The notes: a model not told the origin generated them from the sequence alone. Shown: positions 23,501-32,449, numbered from the stretch's first letter. The stretch is DNA of 64,000 nt from Bedellia somnulentella (GCA_963576735.1 OY755186.1:12573970-12637969); one strand, 5' to 3'. Program-made: numbers and translations.

Positions 23501-24068
23501 CTCAATTTTGGAATTATCTAAGGCTCACCTCTATTATTTTCACTATACCGTAATGAAAAAAATATACGGTGAACGTATACAGTTGTGTTACACAGACACT
23601 GATAGTTTGCTTTATTACATAAGAACTAATGATTTCTATGAAGACATGAAAAGCCACATCAAATACTTTGATACAAGTAATTTTAAAGATGATAATATCT
23701 ATAGCATGCCTAAAAAAAATATGAAAATACCTGGCTATTTTAAGGACGAAATGGGTGGAGAGGTAATTTCTGAGTTTGTTGGATTGCGATCCAAGCTATA
23801 TTGTATAGACTCCATTAATACTTCTATCAAAAAAGCTAAAGGAGTTAAAAAGTGTATTACTAAACGAATAAATATAAACAATTATAAGAGAGCGCTATTT
23901 TGTAATGAAAGTCTTAGAGGTGATATGTTTGTAATACGGTCAAAGAGTCATAATATATATACACACAGAATAAATAAATTAGTTCTTGATAGCACGGACA
24001 ACAAAAGGCAGCAAGTTAAAAATACTTTTGAAACATTGCCTTGGGGCCATTTCACCACAATATTATGA
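20571..24068 (+). CDS. polB: Protein-primed family B DNA polymerase (Polinton)
   Basis: Replicative polymerase of the element, 1165 residues and uninterrupted. The N-terminus has a zinc-finger-like FFCKDC with a following His/Cys. A region around residues 182-294 has a Cys (ACLNIKNNDDRCF) and a His (NHFCLIKDF) spaced as in cysteine-peptidase-like folds. The exonuclease part starts with YGDFES (residue 360); a second motif is FHNLSGYDCH. Polymerase motif A is YLDCVNLYG (Asp at 755), motif B NSIFGKTIEN (about 903) and motif C YTDTDS (1007). Preceding this, an HNH-like segment with DHDHFTGKYRG is seen near residue 470. The catalytic residues of both activities are present. Members of the family replicate linear DNA from a terminal protein. 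The start is the first ATG after an AT-rich leader; no alternative is better. Confidence 0.95.
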   Translation: MFFCKDCNFFVPKLSSHKKSNIHKSNCLLRSKFENVQLIATAFQGRIASYKVNPISAATNTPEYFLSQFANTVCEIIKLNLMEHKTIKVNLELFASYYLPKNNEKSLKSFNSKYEAVFQSTDIVSLYAQFTEILLTKSSEFEQSESGWTLDSVHHLEININKYNPLRAGSYIALPMKISSKKACLNIKNNDDRCFLWCITAHIFPTKDNPNRTTSYPHYSNLYDISGMDFPPSVQSIKLFEKNNSHISVNVYGVENGEQIMGPLYKTPRRKLNHVNLLYFSNGVQNHFCLIKDFERLVRDQLTQHKCKIYLCDECFTYFSSEEKLFDHGCSRIRTILPDENTKLQFSHYERTQKIPIVIYGDFESLLREYSDKNKTNNGENVQIHEASAFAYYICCKSRPELNDYISYRGPNCAKRFVESITNDIKRLYQLLEVSRIMDALSTDEEIQHNNADTCHICKTKFNSEDIIVKDHDHFTGKYRGPAHSYCNLSAKQCSFIPIIFHNLSGYDCHLFIKELSETFGGINLIPHSKEKYISFTKFVPIDRKKFGQLKFIDSFNFLSSGLDQLAKTLCPNDFKNLRKFYPDDVFFNLVCKKGIYCYDYVDNWEKYYETQLPDRSCFYNRLTSTNISSEDYQHALKVWETFSIRNLGEYTDLYLKCDVLILTDIFEKFREMSLYYYNLDPCYYVSSPSLSWDAMLFYTKIELDLISNVDMYQMIESGIRGGLSQCALRYARANNKYLPLYNELEPSSFLIYLDCVNLYGFAMMQKLPVSDFKFLTADEVSEFDIKKVKINGNLGYILEVDLHYPESIHDAHRDLPFAAEKFSQVKGKTPKLIANLYNKYRFVIHYVHLLECLNNGLTLLKIHRVLSLKQSNFLEPYITLNTRLRQNAKSEFEKDFFKKQNNSIFGKTIENKRKQVDVKLVNIWTDLFNTTNKMCGAEKYISAPQFNSLTIFSENLVAIQLNKSNVVLDRPIYIGFSILELSKAHLYYFHYTVMKKIYGERIQLCYTDTDSLLYYIRTNDFYEDMKSHIKYFDTSNFKDDNIYSMPKKNMKIPGYFKDEMGGEVISEFVGLRSKLYCIDSINTSIKKAKGVKKCITKRININNYKRALFCNESLRGDMFVIRSKSHNIYTHRINKLVLDSTDNKRQQVKNTFETLPWGHFTTIL

Positions 24069-24462
24069 CTTTTTGAAAGTAGTTTGCTTAGATTAACCTA
24101 TTTTATCCATTTACTGTATTTCTTCATCTATTTTGTAACTACTTTATTTTTTTATTAGAAATTACTGTTTATCTTTTATTTAATATTAATAAAATGCCTA
24201 AAATACAACATTATTTCTGGTTTTAATTTTTACGTTCTTATTTATTTATAATTATTTTATTCATCCAAGATCTTTTAGATAATAAAATGTTCCAATAATG
24301 AAATCAGGTTGAAATGGTAGGGAATATAAGAAACAAATAAAAAAGAATGAAATAAATTAAACTTAGGTGTTTTATTTTTTCTTTAAACCTAAAGATAAGT
24401 ACATACTCAATATCACAATTTTACAATAAAATTGATTAATTAAAACATGCTTCATTATACTA

Positions 24463-24870
24463 CTATAAATCTAAATCAGCTGATATTTTTTTAGATATTT
24501 TGTTGATAATATTTTTTGTACTGTCCATCACATCATCATATAAGTCAGTCACAAGATATTGGGCACTCACATTTTGTTCATTTTCACTTTCACAAACTGC
24601 TTTTATATCTATTTTAATTATATATCGCCCCTTCGATTGATTATTTTTCACAATAAATGAAGATTTAGTAGCAGGTTTCTTTTTTAATGTTTTCCCTTGT
24701 TTATTAACATGTGATTTCTTAAAATATTCTCGTCGCCTTTTTTCCACTCTTTCCAGCCATCCATCGACGTCCTGAGCGTGATAAAATGGATTATTCACGT
24801 CTTCAACGTCAATATTAGGTTGTATTACATCGTAGATGTTGTCTAATGTAATTTGACTTGCAGCCGACAT
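24463..24870 (-). CDS. Small unrecognised protein, only - strand Polinton gene
   Basis: 135 codons on the strand opposite to every other Polinton gene. The N-terminal half has NPFYHAQDVDGWLERVEKRR, followed by a lysine-rich linker and an acidic helix-like C-terminus. I do not recognise it. The ATG lies two bases after a good splice acceptor (CTTTTATAG at 24874), and a matching donor (ATCG|GTAAGT) lies upstream near 24965, so it probably has a non-coding first exon and a short 5'-UTR intron. It shares the gap 24871-25283 with the ATPase gene, suggesting a divergent promoter region. Confidence 0.6.
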   Translation of the reverse strand: MSAASQITLDNIYDVIQPNIDVEDVNNPFYHAQDVDGWLERVEKRRREYFKKSHVNKQGKTLKKKPATKSSFIVKNNQSKGRYIIKIDIKAVCESENEQNVSAQYLVTDLYDDVMDSTKNIINKISKKISADLDL

Positions 24871-25283
24871 TGCCTATAAAAGAAAAATAGACGTATTCGT
24901 AAATATGAAATAACCGGGTACTTATGACTAAATAAATTTAAAAAAATATTATACAAAACTTACCGATTAGAGTGAGTGCCTTAACTTGTATTACACTGAA
25001 ATCTCGAGAGCGACTGACAGGATGAGACGTGTAGAGCATTGATGTTTCATATTATACCTTCTGTGAACTGTTAGGGTATTCGACAAAATGCTCCTTATTT
25101 CGTTGTCTTAATATACTTTTAAGAAATGCAAGTAAACATCCGACTTAATATATCATGTTTTTTTTTTCAATGATTTCAGAGATATTATTCCTTATTAGTA
25201 TAATTAAAGTCAACAGGCAAAAAGACGTAAGTGTGTAGTTAGGTACGTGTATATTTTTTAGAATATTCTTACATATTTAACGT

Positions 25284-26003
25284 ATGGTTATAAAGTTACA
25301 GACATCATACAGCAAAATGAAGTTAATCAAACAACCCGTATCCTTAAAAATTGATGCATTTAAAATCGAGCCCTCTGTAAAGACTTGTAGACACAGTATA
25401 CTGTTACCTAATTCCATTCGCAGTATTATATGCGGCCCCTCAAATTGCGGTAAGACAAATATTATGATTAGTCTTTTACTAAACGAAAATGGACTAAAAT
25501 TTCGAAACATTTATATTTATTCGAAAACAACGTTTCAACCAAAGTATAAATTTTTAGAAGAAGTTCTTAAAAGTATTCCTAATGTCAAATTATTTATGTT
25601 TCAAAATAAAGAAGATGTGATATCACCTAATGAAGCCTTAGAAAGATCAATTATTATTTTCGATGATGTAACTTGCGAAAATCAAACTAACATACGCAAT
25701 TTCTTTTCCATGGGACGTCATAAAAATATAGACTGTTTCTACTTATCACAGACCTACTCTAAAATACCTAAACAACTTATACGAGACAATGCAAATTTAT
25801 TGATTATTTTTAAACAGGATGATATAAATTTAAAACATATTTACGATGAACATGTAAGTTCTGATCTCAGTTGGATCGATTTTAAATTACTAGCTGCTCG
25901 TATTTGGAAAGATCCATACTCATGTTTAATAATAAACAAAGACTGTGAACTAAATAATGGAAGGTATCGGAAAACATTCGATGTGTTTGTGAAATTTGAA
26001 TAA
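25284..26003 (+). CDS. Polinton packaging ATPase (FtsK/HerA-type)
   Basis: 239 residues from the first ATG; an ATG at 25317 is an equally plausible start. Walker A is GPSNCGKT (residues 51-58); Walker B is SIIIFDDV (about 123-130), followed by a sensor-like YLSQTYSKIP. In Polintons and related viruses this ATPase drives the genome into the capsid. Length is normal and the frame intact. It is the first gene of the right-hand + strand cluster. Confidence 0.9.
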   Translation: MVIKLQTSYSKMKLIKQPVSLKIDAFKIEPSVKTCRHSILLPNSIRSIICGPSNCGKTNIMISLLLNENGLKFRNIYIYSKTTFQPKYKFLEEVLKSIPNVKLFMFQNKEDVISPNEALERSIIIFDDVTCENQTNIRNFFSMGRHKNIDCFYLSQTYSKIPKQLIRDNANLLIIFKQDDINLKHIYDEHVSSDLSWIDFKLLAARIWKDPYSCLIINKDCELNNGRYRKTFDVFVKFE

Positions 26004-26092
26004 AATATAAATACTTTGAACTATGGGAACTAAATTCAATCGAAAATAAACTGTATCAATTAGCAGTAGTTTGTTAAAATTGGCGTTTAATA

Positions 26093-27101
26093 ATGGAAAC
26101 AGATATAAAGAAACAATTAATAAAATCAGTACAAAGTATTAAAAATAAATTAAAGCAAATGCGTCAAGAAGACCACAATTTAGAAATTGAGCAGTGTAAA
26201 AGATTGAAACCAATAACAGGACCATTAGAAGCTATGATCACGCTTAATACCTTTCCAAACAAAGAAAATTCTAAGATTTCTAAACTTACTGATCATATTG
26301 ATGAAAATATTACAAGCGTTAGCGAAAACAATTCGGATAATGAAGATCAGTTTAATGAAAACGACATACTAGATAGCAAATCGTCAGTCAAATTAGAAAC
26401 TCATAAAGCAATTGCAGACTCGCCTTATTCTTATAATACGCTAGATAAAGAAAATATGGCAACTCCTATAATATCGCCAGACTTTACCTCACAAATCAAG
26501 TTGAAGAGTAACATGACAAATGAAATGTCTAGCAATTCTCCTCGAAATATGGTTAAAAACTACAATGTTACATACGGCGTCAGACAGAACAGAAGGAAAC
26601 AATTTAATGATCGGAAATACCCCGGTGACGTTAAAATCATATGGATCAAATCCTTCTAATAATTATACAATTCTCAGCATAAATAAGAAAAGCTATGAAG
26701 TGACACCAGGACTGAAACAACTATTATTTGAAAATAGGCCCGACGAAAGTTTAATTGCTGAAAAAGATAAACTTGTGTATAAAGATATTTTGGTTCATAC
26801 ACATGCACATAAAAGGGGATTTACATCTTCAGGACAAATATTAGGAAACGCTGGAATGAAATATCTGAGTATTATAAAACCTCTTTTTTCTGAATTTGAT
26901 AAATGTAAGGAAGGAGGTAATTTACAGATTTTGAAAAAATATAGACCGAATACGGATTTTATATACTGGGATGATCCCAACGAACTAATTGATAGATTAA
27001 AAGTCTTGTTAGCTTCAAAAAATGCTGGCAATACAAACCATGATAATGAAATAATCTCTATTGTAGAAGAATTAAAGGAAGCGGGCATTATTAAGGAATA
27101 A
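26093..27101 (+). pseudogene. Conserved Polinton protein, frameshifted
   Basis: Two overlapping frames cover one ancestral gene: 26093-26659 supplies the N-terminal part (acidic, low complexity, ending near YGVRQNRR), and the frame ending at 27101 supplies the C-terminal part with LTPGL-like, YWDDPNELIDRL and NEIISIVEELKEAG segments. The shift falls at about 26597-26607, in GGAAACAATTTAATG. From memory the C-terminal domain is common to insect Polintons and unassigned. Function unknown; its place between ATPase and integrase suggests a structural or assembly role. An indel or assembly error would each explain the break. Confidence 0.7.
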
Positions 27102-27115
27102 ATAAAGCTTGCAGC

Positions 27116-27469
27116 ATGATTCCTCAACTAGTCAATTCGAGAAAGTCAATCATGAACGTTGACAAGTTTGGGCATCATATTTTTAAAAAACAAAAAAATA
27201 TTGAAGCTGTGTATCATGAGCGCTGTATTGATTTAACAGAAGATTGCAGCTTAGATGCTAAAAATAAAATTATTAAAAACATCGGAGCACCAATCGATTC
27301 TCAAGACTGTGCAACTAAACATTACGTTGACACAATTTTTGACACATTATCTTCTCAACTCAAGACAATAAGTAAAAACTTTACACAGGCTACAAAAGAA
27401 TTAACAAGGGATATATATAGCGTTCAACAACACTTAGATGCGAATTCCGCGAAAATAAAGAAAAAATGA
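27116..27469 (+). CDS. Small Polinton protein with fibre-like motif
   Basis: 117 residues. A central segment, KIIKNIGAPIDSQDCATKHY, resembles the short N-x-G-x-P...D-A-x-x-K-x-Y-V-D motif of viral and phage fibre or tail proteins, and is followed by a coiled-coil-like stretch of polar heptads. Its stop overlaps the start of the integrase gene (ATGA at 27466-27469). I infer a possible attachment or structural role but would not assert it. Confidence 0.6.
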   Translation: MIPQLVNSRKSIMNVDKFGHHIFKKQKNIEAVYHERCIDLTEDCSLDAKNKIIKNIGAPIDSQDCATKHYVDTIFDTLSSQLKTISKNFTQATKELTRDIYSVQQHLDANSAKIKKK

Positions 27470-28398
27470 GCAAAGAAAGTGTGGTTAACGAAATTCATAA
27501 ACAAGCAAGAAAAAACTTTCCTCGAAGACACGTTGTAATGAAGGACATAGATGATCTATGGCAAGCTGATCTTATAGATATGCAGTCATTTTCTAATAAA
27601 AATTCTGGCTACAAATATATTTTAGCAGTAATTGACACCTTTTCTAAGTACGCTTGGGCTTACCCCTTAAAACAAAAGAGTATGGAATGTATAACACTTG
27701 CGTTTCAAAATTTGTTAAACAAAGGTCGCATTCCAAAAAATTTGCAAACAGATTTAGGAACTGAATTTTACAACAAGAAATTGAAACAGTTACTACATCA
27801 ATATAAAATAAATCATTATTCTACATATTCTACCAAAAAGGCATCCATTGTAGAAAGATTTATAAGGACCATTAAAGGTAAAATGTACAAGCAGTTTAGT
27901 TTACAAGGTAGTTATTTATGGTGCAATAATGTTCTTTCTAAATTAATAAAATCATACAATAATACTGTTCATAGAACAATCGCGCTCAAACCAAGTCAAG
28001 TTAATATCAATGTTAAGAAAACTGTATTAGATAGATATAGGAAATTAGAATCAAATGAAAGATCAAAACAAGGTATATCAAAACTTAACGTAGGAGACAA
28101 TGTCCGTATTAGTAAATATAAAGGAACATTTGAAAAAGGATTCACTCCGAATTGGTCGACTGAAATATTTAGGATTAGTAAAGTACAGAATACGAATCCG
28201 TATACATATCTTTTAAAAGATGCACGACATCGACCCATTTTGGGTTCATTTTATCCTCAAGAATTACAAAAAACTTTATATCCAAACGTTTATCTCATTG
28301 AAAATGTAATAAAAAAGAAAGGTGACAAATTACTAGTAAAATGGTTGGGTTTACCTGCTGAAGAAAACAGTTGGATACATAAATCAAGAGTTTTATAA
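27466..28398 (+). CDS. Polinton integrase with C-terminal chromodomain
   Basis: 310 residues. Retrovirus-type DDE integrase core: Asp35 (QADLIDM), Asp96 (QTDLGTEF) and Glu130 (KASIVERF), spacing 61 and 34. The C-terminal 40 residues form a chromodomain (YLIENVIKKKGDKLLVKWLG, then a conserved W) which in other elements targets chromatin marks. Only about 34 residues precede the first Asp, so the zinc-binding N-terminal domain is absent or short. It inserts the element and makes the 6-bp target duplication. Frame intact. Confidence 0.93.
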   Translation: MSKESVVNEIHKQARKNFPRRHVVMKDIDDLWQADLIDMQSFSNKNSGYKYILAVIDTFSKYAWAYPLKQKSMECITLAFQNLLNKGRIPKNLQTDLGTEFYNKKLKQLLHQYKINHYSTYSTKKASIVERFIRTIKGKMYKQFSLQGSYLWCNNVLSKLIKSYNNTVHRTIALKPSQVNINVKKTVLDRYRKLESNERSKQGISKLNVGDNVRISKYKGTFEKGFTPNWSTEIFRISKVQNTNPYTYLLKDARHRPILGSFYPQELQKTLYPNVYLIENVIKKKGDKLLVKWLGLPAEENSWIHKSRVL

Positions 28399-28487
28399 GT
28401 AAATAACGATCTATTTCATCTCATTTATGTTCGAGACTTGGAAGAAAGAGTAGTAATTATTCCCTTTATATTAAAAGATAAATAAAA

Positions 28488-28987
28488 ATGCTAAGGAAGA
28501 CACTAAAAAAAACAAAAATTAATAAAATTAGAAAACGTGAGAATGCATCATACAAAAAAGAAGTTAAAACTGGTACTGGAATCAAGAAAACATTTAAAAA
28601 CATTGTTTCTCTTACAAAGAAACATATTGAGAAATTCAAGCCTACTTGTAAAAAGGCAGCCATAGACTTAGCTGTTGCTATTGCAAACGAATTGACCTCA
28701 GATTCAAACATAACACACCTGTAAATGTTCCGCGAGTAATACCTGTTCCAAAAGTTGGAGGGTTTCTACCCTTGATACCAATATTTGCCGGATTGTCTGC
28801 TGTGGGAGGCTTGGCTGGTGGTGCAGCCGGCATTGCTAGAGCTATTAATGTCACAAAATCGGCTAAAGAGCGCTTGCAAGAACTTAAAAGACATAATCAA
28901 AAAATGGAAGAGTTGTACATTGGAAAAGGACTTCGTCTTAGAGAACATAGTGATGGTTTAAAAATTTATGTGAATGGAAAAAACTAG
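28488..28987 (+). pseudogene. Core/minor structural-like Polinton protein, frameshifted
   Basis: The first part (28488-28724) is very lysine-rich. The second part, in another frame and open from about 28700 to 28987, has a proline-valine stretch, then a glycine/alanine-rich hydrophobic segment (FAGLSAVGGLAGGAAGIARA) and a tail with IGKGLRLREH. This arrangement is like small adenovirus-style core or membrane-active proteins found in Polintons. The frame break lies near 28710, before CCTGTAAATG. Assignment is by general resemblance only. Confidence 0.55.
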
Positions 28988-29349
28988 TTTCGAGGCTACC
29001 TAAAAGGGCGCTTACTAATATTGATTTACTTAATTTTAGCAAGCACATTCCGCATTTTAGAGGAGTATTTATGAGAGATGAATTACCTAGGAAACCATTA
29101 AAAAAAGAATGTGGTATTATCAATCTCGATATATCTCAAAATTCGGGAACTCATTGGGTAGCCTACGCAAAATGTGGCAACTATGTAGAATATTTTGATA
29201 GTTATGGAAATTTAAAACCCCCTGAAGAATTAGTAAAATATATAGGATCGAATATATTTTACAATTACGATAATGAACAAAAAACTCATCCGTATATATG
29301 TGGTCATTTATGTTTGAAATTCTTATTTTCATTTTGGGAATCTAGATAG
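28954..29349 (+). pseudogene. Adenain-like cysteine protease, start codon missing
   Basis: The open frame runs from 28954 to the stop at 29349, with the first ATG only at 29071. Counting from that ATG, catalytic residues are His28 (GTHWVAYA), Asp43 (YFDSYG), Gln70 and Cys77 (CGHLCL); the Gln-to-Cys distance of seven equals that in adenovirus protease. Family proteins also contain the preceding HFRGVFMRDELP region, which here is in frame but has no ATG before it, so the N-terminus is lost or shifted. It would mature the virion proteins. Confidence 0.8.
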
Positions 29350-29391
29350 ATAAATAAGGAACGAGTTGAAAAAAAGGTTTAGTTCATCACG

Positions 29392-30066
29392 ATGTCTTTA
29401 ACATTAACCATCACAGGCAACACTTCTATACTTCAATGTAAATTTAATCCTCCCTTAATGTTAGATAGTAATTATGAGTGTGGTTTATTATATTTTTCGA
29501 CTTTTAATACAATTTCTAATATTCATGAAAACAATAATATATTTTCTTACGGCGATAATGAAGTCGTTGAAATTCCTATTGGTACCTACGATCTATTTGA
29601 TATACAAGAATATCTCAAATCTAAAATAAAAGACTGCCAGTTAATCATTCAACCTAACAACAATACTTTTAAGTGTTCTCTATTTTGTACAAAATCAATT
29701 AATTTTAAAGTTAAAAATAGTATAGGTTCATTATTGGGGTTTTCAGAAACGATTTTAGAACCCTATAAATGGCATGAATCGACTCACCCTATAAACATTC
29801 TTCCAGTGTCTGTGATACAGATAGAAAGTGATCTCATACAGGGCTCATACACTAACGGTGAACCCACACATATAATCCATGAGTTTGTGCTAAATATTCC
29901 GTCAGGACATCAATTGATTGAAGTTCCGAAAACCGTAATTTACTTTCCAATAAGAAAACGATATATTTCGTCAATAACAGTTAGGGTTTTGGATGTAAAA
30001 GGAAAACTGATTGATTTCATAAACGAAAATATACAGTTGTGTCTTCACTTGCGAAAATTAAGATGA
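29392..30066 (+). CDS. Polinton minor capsid (penton) protein
   Basis: 224 residues with the pattern of the single-jelly-roll vertex protein: NIFSYGDNEVVEIPIGTYD, a GSLLGF segment followed by KWHES, and IHEFVLNIPSGHQLIEVP near the end. It lies directly before the major capsid gene, as in other Polintons. The frame is intact from ATG to stop. Confidence 0.85.
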   Translation: MSLTLTITGNTSILQCKFNPPLMLDSNYECGLLYFSTFNTISNIHENNNIFSYGDNEVVEIPIGTYDLFDIQEYLKSKIKDCQLIIQPNNNTFKCSLFCTKSINFKVKNSIGSLLGFSETILEPYKWHESTHPINILPVSVIQIESDLIQGSYTNGEPTHIIHEFVLNIPSGHQLIEVPKTVIYFPIRKRYISSITVRVLDVKGKLIDFINENIQLCLHLRKLR

Positions 30067-30233
30067 TTGTATATAACGATTATGGTAGTGCTTATAAAAT
30101 ACAAGGTAAAAATAAAAATAATACCACTATCAAGCGGGTTGTCAAACGGTTCAGTCACGGAAATAAAAAACAAAACATTAAAATCTCAAAAAGTAATAGA
30201 GTATTTCTTCAAGCAATTGGGTTTAAAGTATGA
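30039..30233 (+). CDS. Small basic protein before the major capsid gene
   Basis: 64 residues, rich in Lys and Arg, ending FLQAIGFKV. It overlaps the minor capsid gene at its 5' end and the major capsid start at its 3' end (ATGA at 30230-30233). A similarly placed short ORF is, from memory, common in insect Polintons. No function known to me. Confidence 0.55.
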   Translation: MSSLAKIKMIVYNDYGSAYKIQGKNKNNTTIKRVVKRFSHGNKKQNIKISKSNRVFLQAIGFKV

Positions 30234-31441
30234 CTGTCCTTCAGATATCTGATTATCCACAATTCGATAATTCTATCGAAAGTTATGAAGTTCATACATA
30301 TAATCCGTATAACAACAGTTTTAACGAAAATGATGAAATTCGCATACCTATTCATCAGCAAGATATTTATCTATTACCTTCTGCAAGTGCAATATATATT
30401 GAAGGAAGTTTCCTTGTGCAAGTAAAAGAAAAAGATAGTACAATGATAAAAAAAAATGTTAAATTAACAAATAATGCCATATCGTTTTTATTTCAAGATA
30501 TTAGATATGAAATGAATGGTGTTGAGATAGATCGTATCAAAAATGCTGGAATAACAACTACATTAAAATCTTTAGTATCCATGAACAGTGGAGAAAGCAA
30601 AGCCGCTGAAATGTGGGGGTGGAAAGTGGATGGATTTCCAGAACAAGATGGTCGATTTTGTGTTCTTTTACCATTGAATAAATTACTAGGTTTTGCTGAA
30701 GATTATAAAAAAATTATCATAAATTGTAAGCATGAACTTATACTTAACAGAAGCAGCACAAATTTAAACAGCGTAGTATTAAATAATGGTGAAATTTTAA
30801 ATCTTAATTTGCAAAAGGTACAGTGGCGAATGCCTCATGTCAAAGTATCAGATCAGCAAAGGCTTACATTGTTAAAACATTTGGAAAAAGACAAAGCAGT
30901 TCAAATTGCATTCAGGAATTGGGATCTGTATGAGTATCCATTATTGCCTCAAACTACAAAACATTCGTGGGCTATAAAAACAACTTCACAATTAGAAAAG
31001 CCTCGTTACGTTATATTTGGATTACAAACTAGTCGGAAAAATAATAAGACGCGTGAGAGCACCTTTTTCGATCACTGTAATTTAACGAACATTAAATTGT
31101 TTTTAAATTCTTATTACTATCCTTATGATGCACTTAATCTAAAGTTTGATGAAAACAAGTACAGTATATTATATGACATGTACACTAAATTTCGTCAGTC
31201 ATTTTATAACATTTCAGTGGGCCCGCTGCTTGATTACCAAGAATTTAAAGTAAAAGCTCCAATATTTGTAATAGATTGCTCAAGGCAAAACGAAAATTTA
31301 AAAACGGGCCCTGTCGATGTTCGACTGGAAATCGAAAGTTTAATCGATATTCCTAAGGATACTAGTGCTTACTGTTTAATTATTAACGATCGCCTTGTAG
31401 AGTATCGACCGTTAAGTAACATAGTTCGAAAAATATCATGA
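30230..31441 (+). CDS. Polinton major capsid protein (double jelly-roll)
   Basis: 403 residues, intact. Sequence typical of insect Polinton capsid proteins: an N-terminal IRIPIHQQDIYLLPSASAIY, FLFQDIRYEMNGVEID, then a second domain with RYVIFGLQTSRKNN and FNSYYYPYDALNL-like text. It forms the trimeric capsomers of an icosahedral particle. The start overlaps the preceding small gene and the stop overlaps the next gene (ATGA at 31438), so the cluster is tightly packed. Confidence 0.9.
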   Translation: MTVLQISDYPQFDNSIESYEVHTYNPYNNSFNENDEIRIPIHQQDIYLLPSASAIYIEGSFLVQVKEKDSTMIKKNVKLTNNAISFLFQDIRYEMNGVEIDRIKNAGITTTLKSLVSMNSGESKAAEMWGWKVDGFPEQDGRFCVLLPLNKLLGFAEDYKKIIINCKHELILNRSSTNLNSVVLNNGEILNLNLQKVQWRMPHVKVSDQQRLTLLKHLEKDKAVQIAFRNWDLYEYPLLPQTTKHSWAIKTTSQLEKPRYVIFGLQTSRKNNKTRESTFFDHCNLTNIKLFLNSYYYPYDALNLKFDENKYSILYDMYTKFRQSFYNISVGPLLDYQEFKVKAPIFVIDCSRQNENLKTGPVDVRLEIESLIDIPKDTSAYCLIINDRLVEYRPLSNIVRKIS

Positions 31442-31923
31442 CATCTATAGCCATTGTAGACGTGCAAGGATTCAGGAAAGATGACAACCAATTTATTTTA
31501 AAAGAAATTGCAATCGCATGTAATAATCAAATGCAAGTATTTTTGGTAAAGTCACCTTTTCCATCCTATAGACTATCAGATACAGAAAGAAAGCAAATAA
31601 GGTGGATAGAAAGAAACAAACAAATGAATTGGAACGAAGGCTTTGTTACTTATGAAAAGTGTCTGACACTAGTTGTTAGTTTTTTGTTTGATAAAACTGT
31701 TTATTGCAAAGGTACTGAAAAAGTGAATTGGATTAAAGATATATTATTGGACTATAAAGATGTTATTAATTTAGAAGAGATGAATTGTCCTAGTTTGTTA
31801 AGATTGTATGAAGAATTTAAGTTAAGTAATGATATTCATAATTGTATTCATCATTCCGCTACTTGTGCGTTACGAAATGTAACATGTTTACGAAAATGGT
31901 GTATTTTAAAAAATATTATATAA
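31438..31923 (+). CDS. Conserved Polinton protein following the capsid gene
   Basis: 161 residues. It opens with IAIVDVQGF and a KEIAIAC stretch, then has VYCKGTEKVNWI and ends with a Cys/His-rich HNCIHHSATCALRNV. The first Asp, the central segment and the final part recall an RNase H-like (DEDD) exonuclease layout, but I cannot confirm the catalytic set. The start codon overlaps the capsid stop by four bases. The function is not established as far as I know. Confidence 0.6.
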   Translation: MTSIAIVDVQGFRKDDNQFILKEIAIACNNQMQVFLVKSPFPSYRLSDTERKQIRWIERNKQMNWNEGFVTYEKCLTLVVSFLFDKTVYCKGTEKVNWIKDILLDYKDVINLEEMNCPSLLRLYEEFKLSNDIHNCIHHSATCALRNVTCLRKWCILKNII

Positions 31924-32220
31924 ATTTTAAAGCACGAATGTATTTTATTTATATTTCTTGTTCCTTTTGCAATTATAATAACCAAAATAATAACCAGATA
32001 GTTCCTATCAGAAACAATGATACACACACACAATGTACCTAAACGAAAAGATTAGTGATATGGTGGTTTATGTTATAATTATAAAATGATAACAAAACAG
32101 GTAGCATGTTGAATATTTCTAAAAGCGGAAACAGATTGAAACAATAACAAAAAGTAGCATAAGTTCAATAAAGATTGAGTGAAATTAGACAACGGATAAA
32201 ATACAAATACTTTTGGTGGA

Positions 32221-32412
32221 AAAAAAGGCACTTAAAGATTGGAGGGACTAGACAGATTTGAATTGATCTGCAAAATTAGAACGATCTGCAAATAGAAATT
32301 CAGAAATAAATATAATTTTGATGAAAAGCAGCGAGAGATTGGGGAGGACTAGATCAATTCACCCGAGCGAAGCGAGGGTGAATTGATCTAGACTCCCCAA
32401 TCTTTACCTACT
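32221..32412 (-). repeat. Polinton right terminal inverted repeat with hairpin
   Basis: Inverted copy of 16948-17139. Its hairpin, 32336-32403, has a slightly longer perfect central stem (CTAGATCAATTCACCC with its complement). Bases 31924-32220 just inside are AT-rich without a gene. Confidence 0.93.
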
Positions 32413-32449
32413 TGTGTATTACTTTTATACGCTCAGAAAAACGATGGAA

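Larger units (their letters stand above)
16948..32412 (+). mobile_element. Complete Polinton/Maverick element
   Basis: A 15,465-bp element. It starts AGTAGGTAAAG, ends with the inverted form and is flanked on both sides by TGTGTA (16942-16947 and 32413-32418), a 6-bp target duplication as expected for Polintons. Terminal inverted repeats are about 192 bp. It encodes the diagnostic set: protein-primed family B DNA polymerase, packaging ATPase, retrovirus-like integrase, adenain-like protease, minor capsid (penton) and double-jelly-roll major capsid proteins. The coding part is strongly AT-rich except for 19313-20142. The two repeats differ at roughly a dozen positions by eye, and several genes are broken, so the copy is not very recent. 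Confidence 0.96.
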
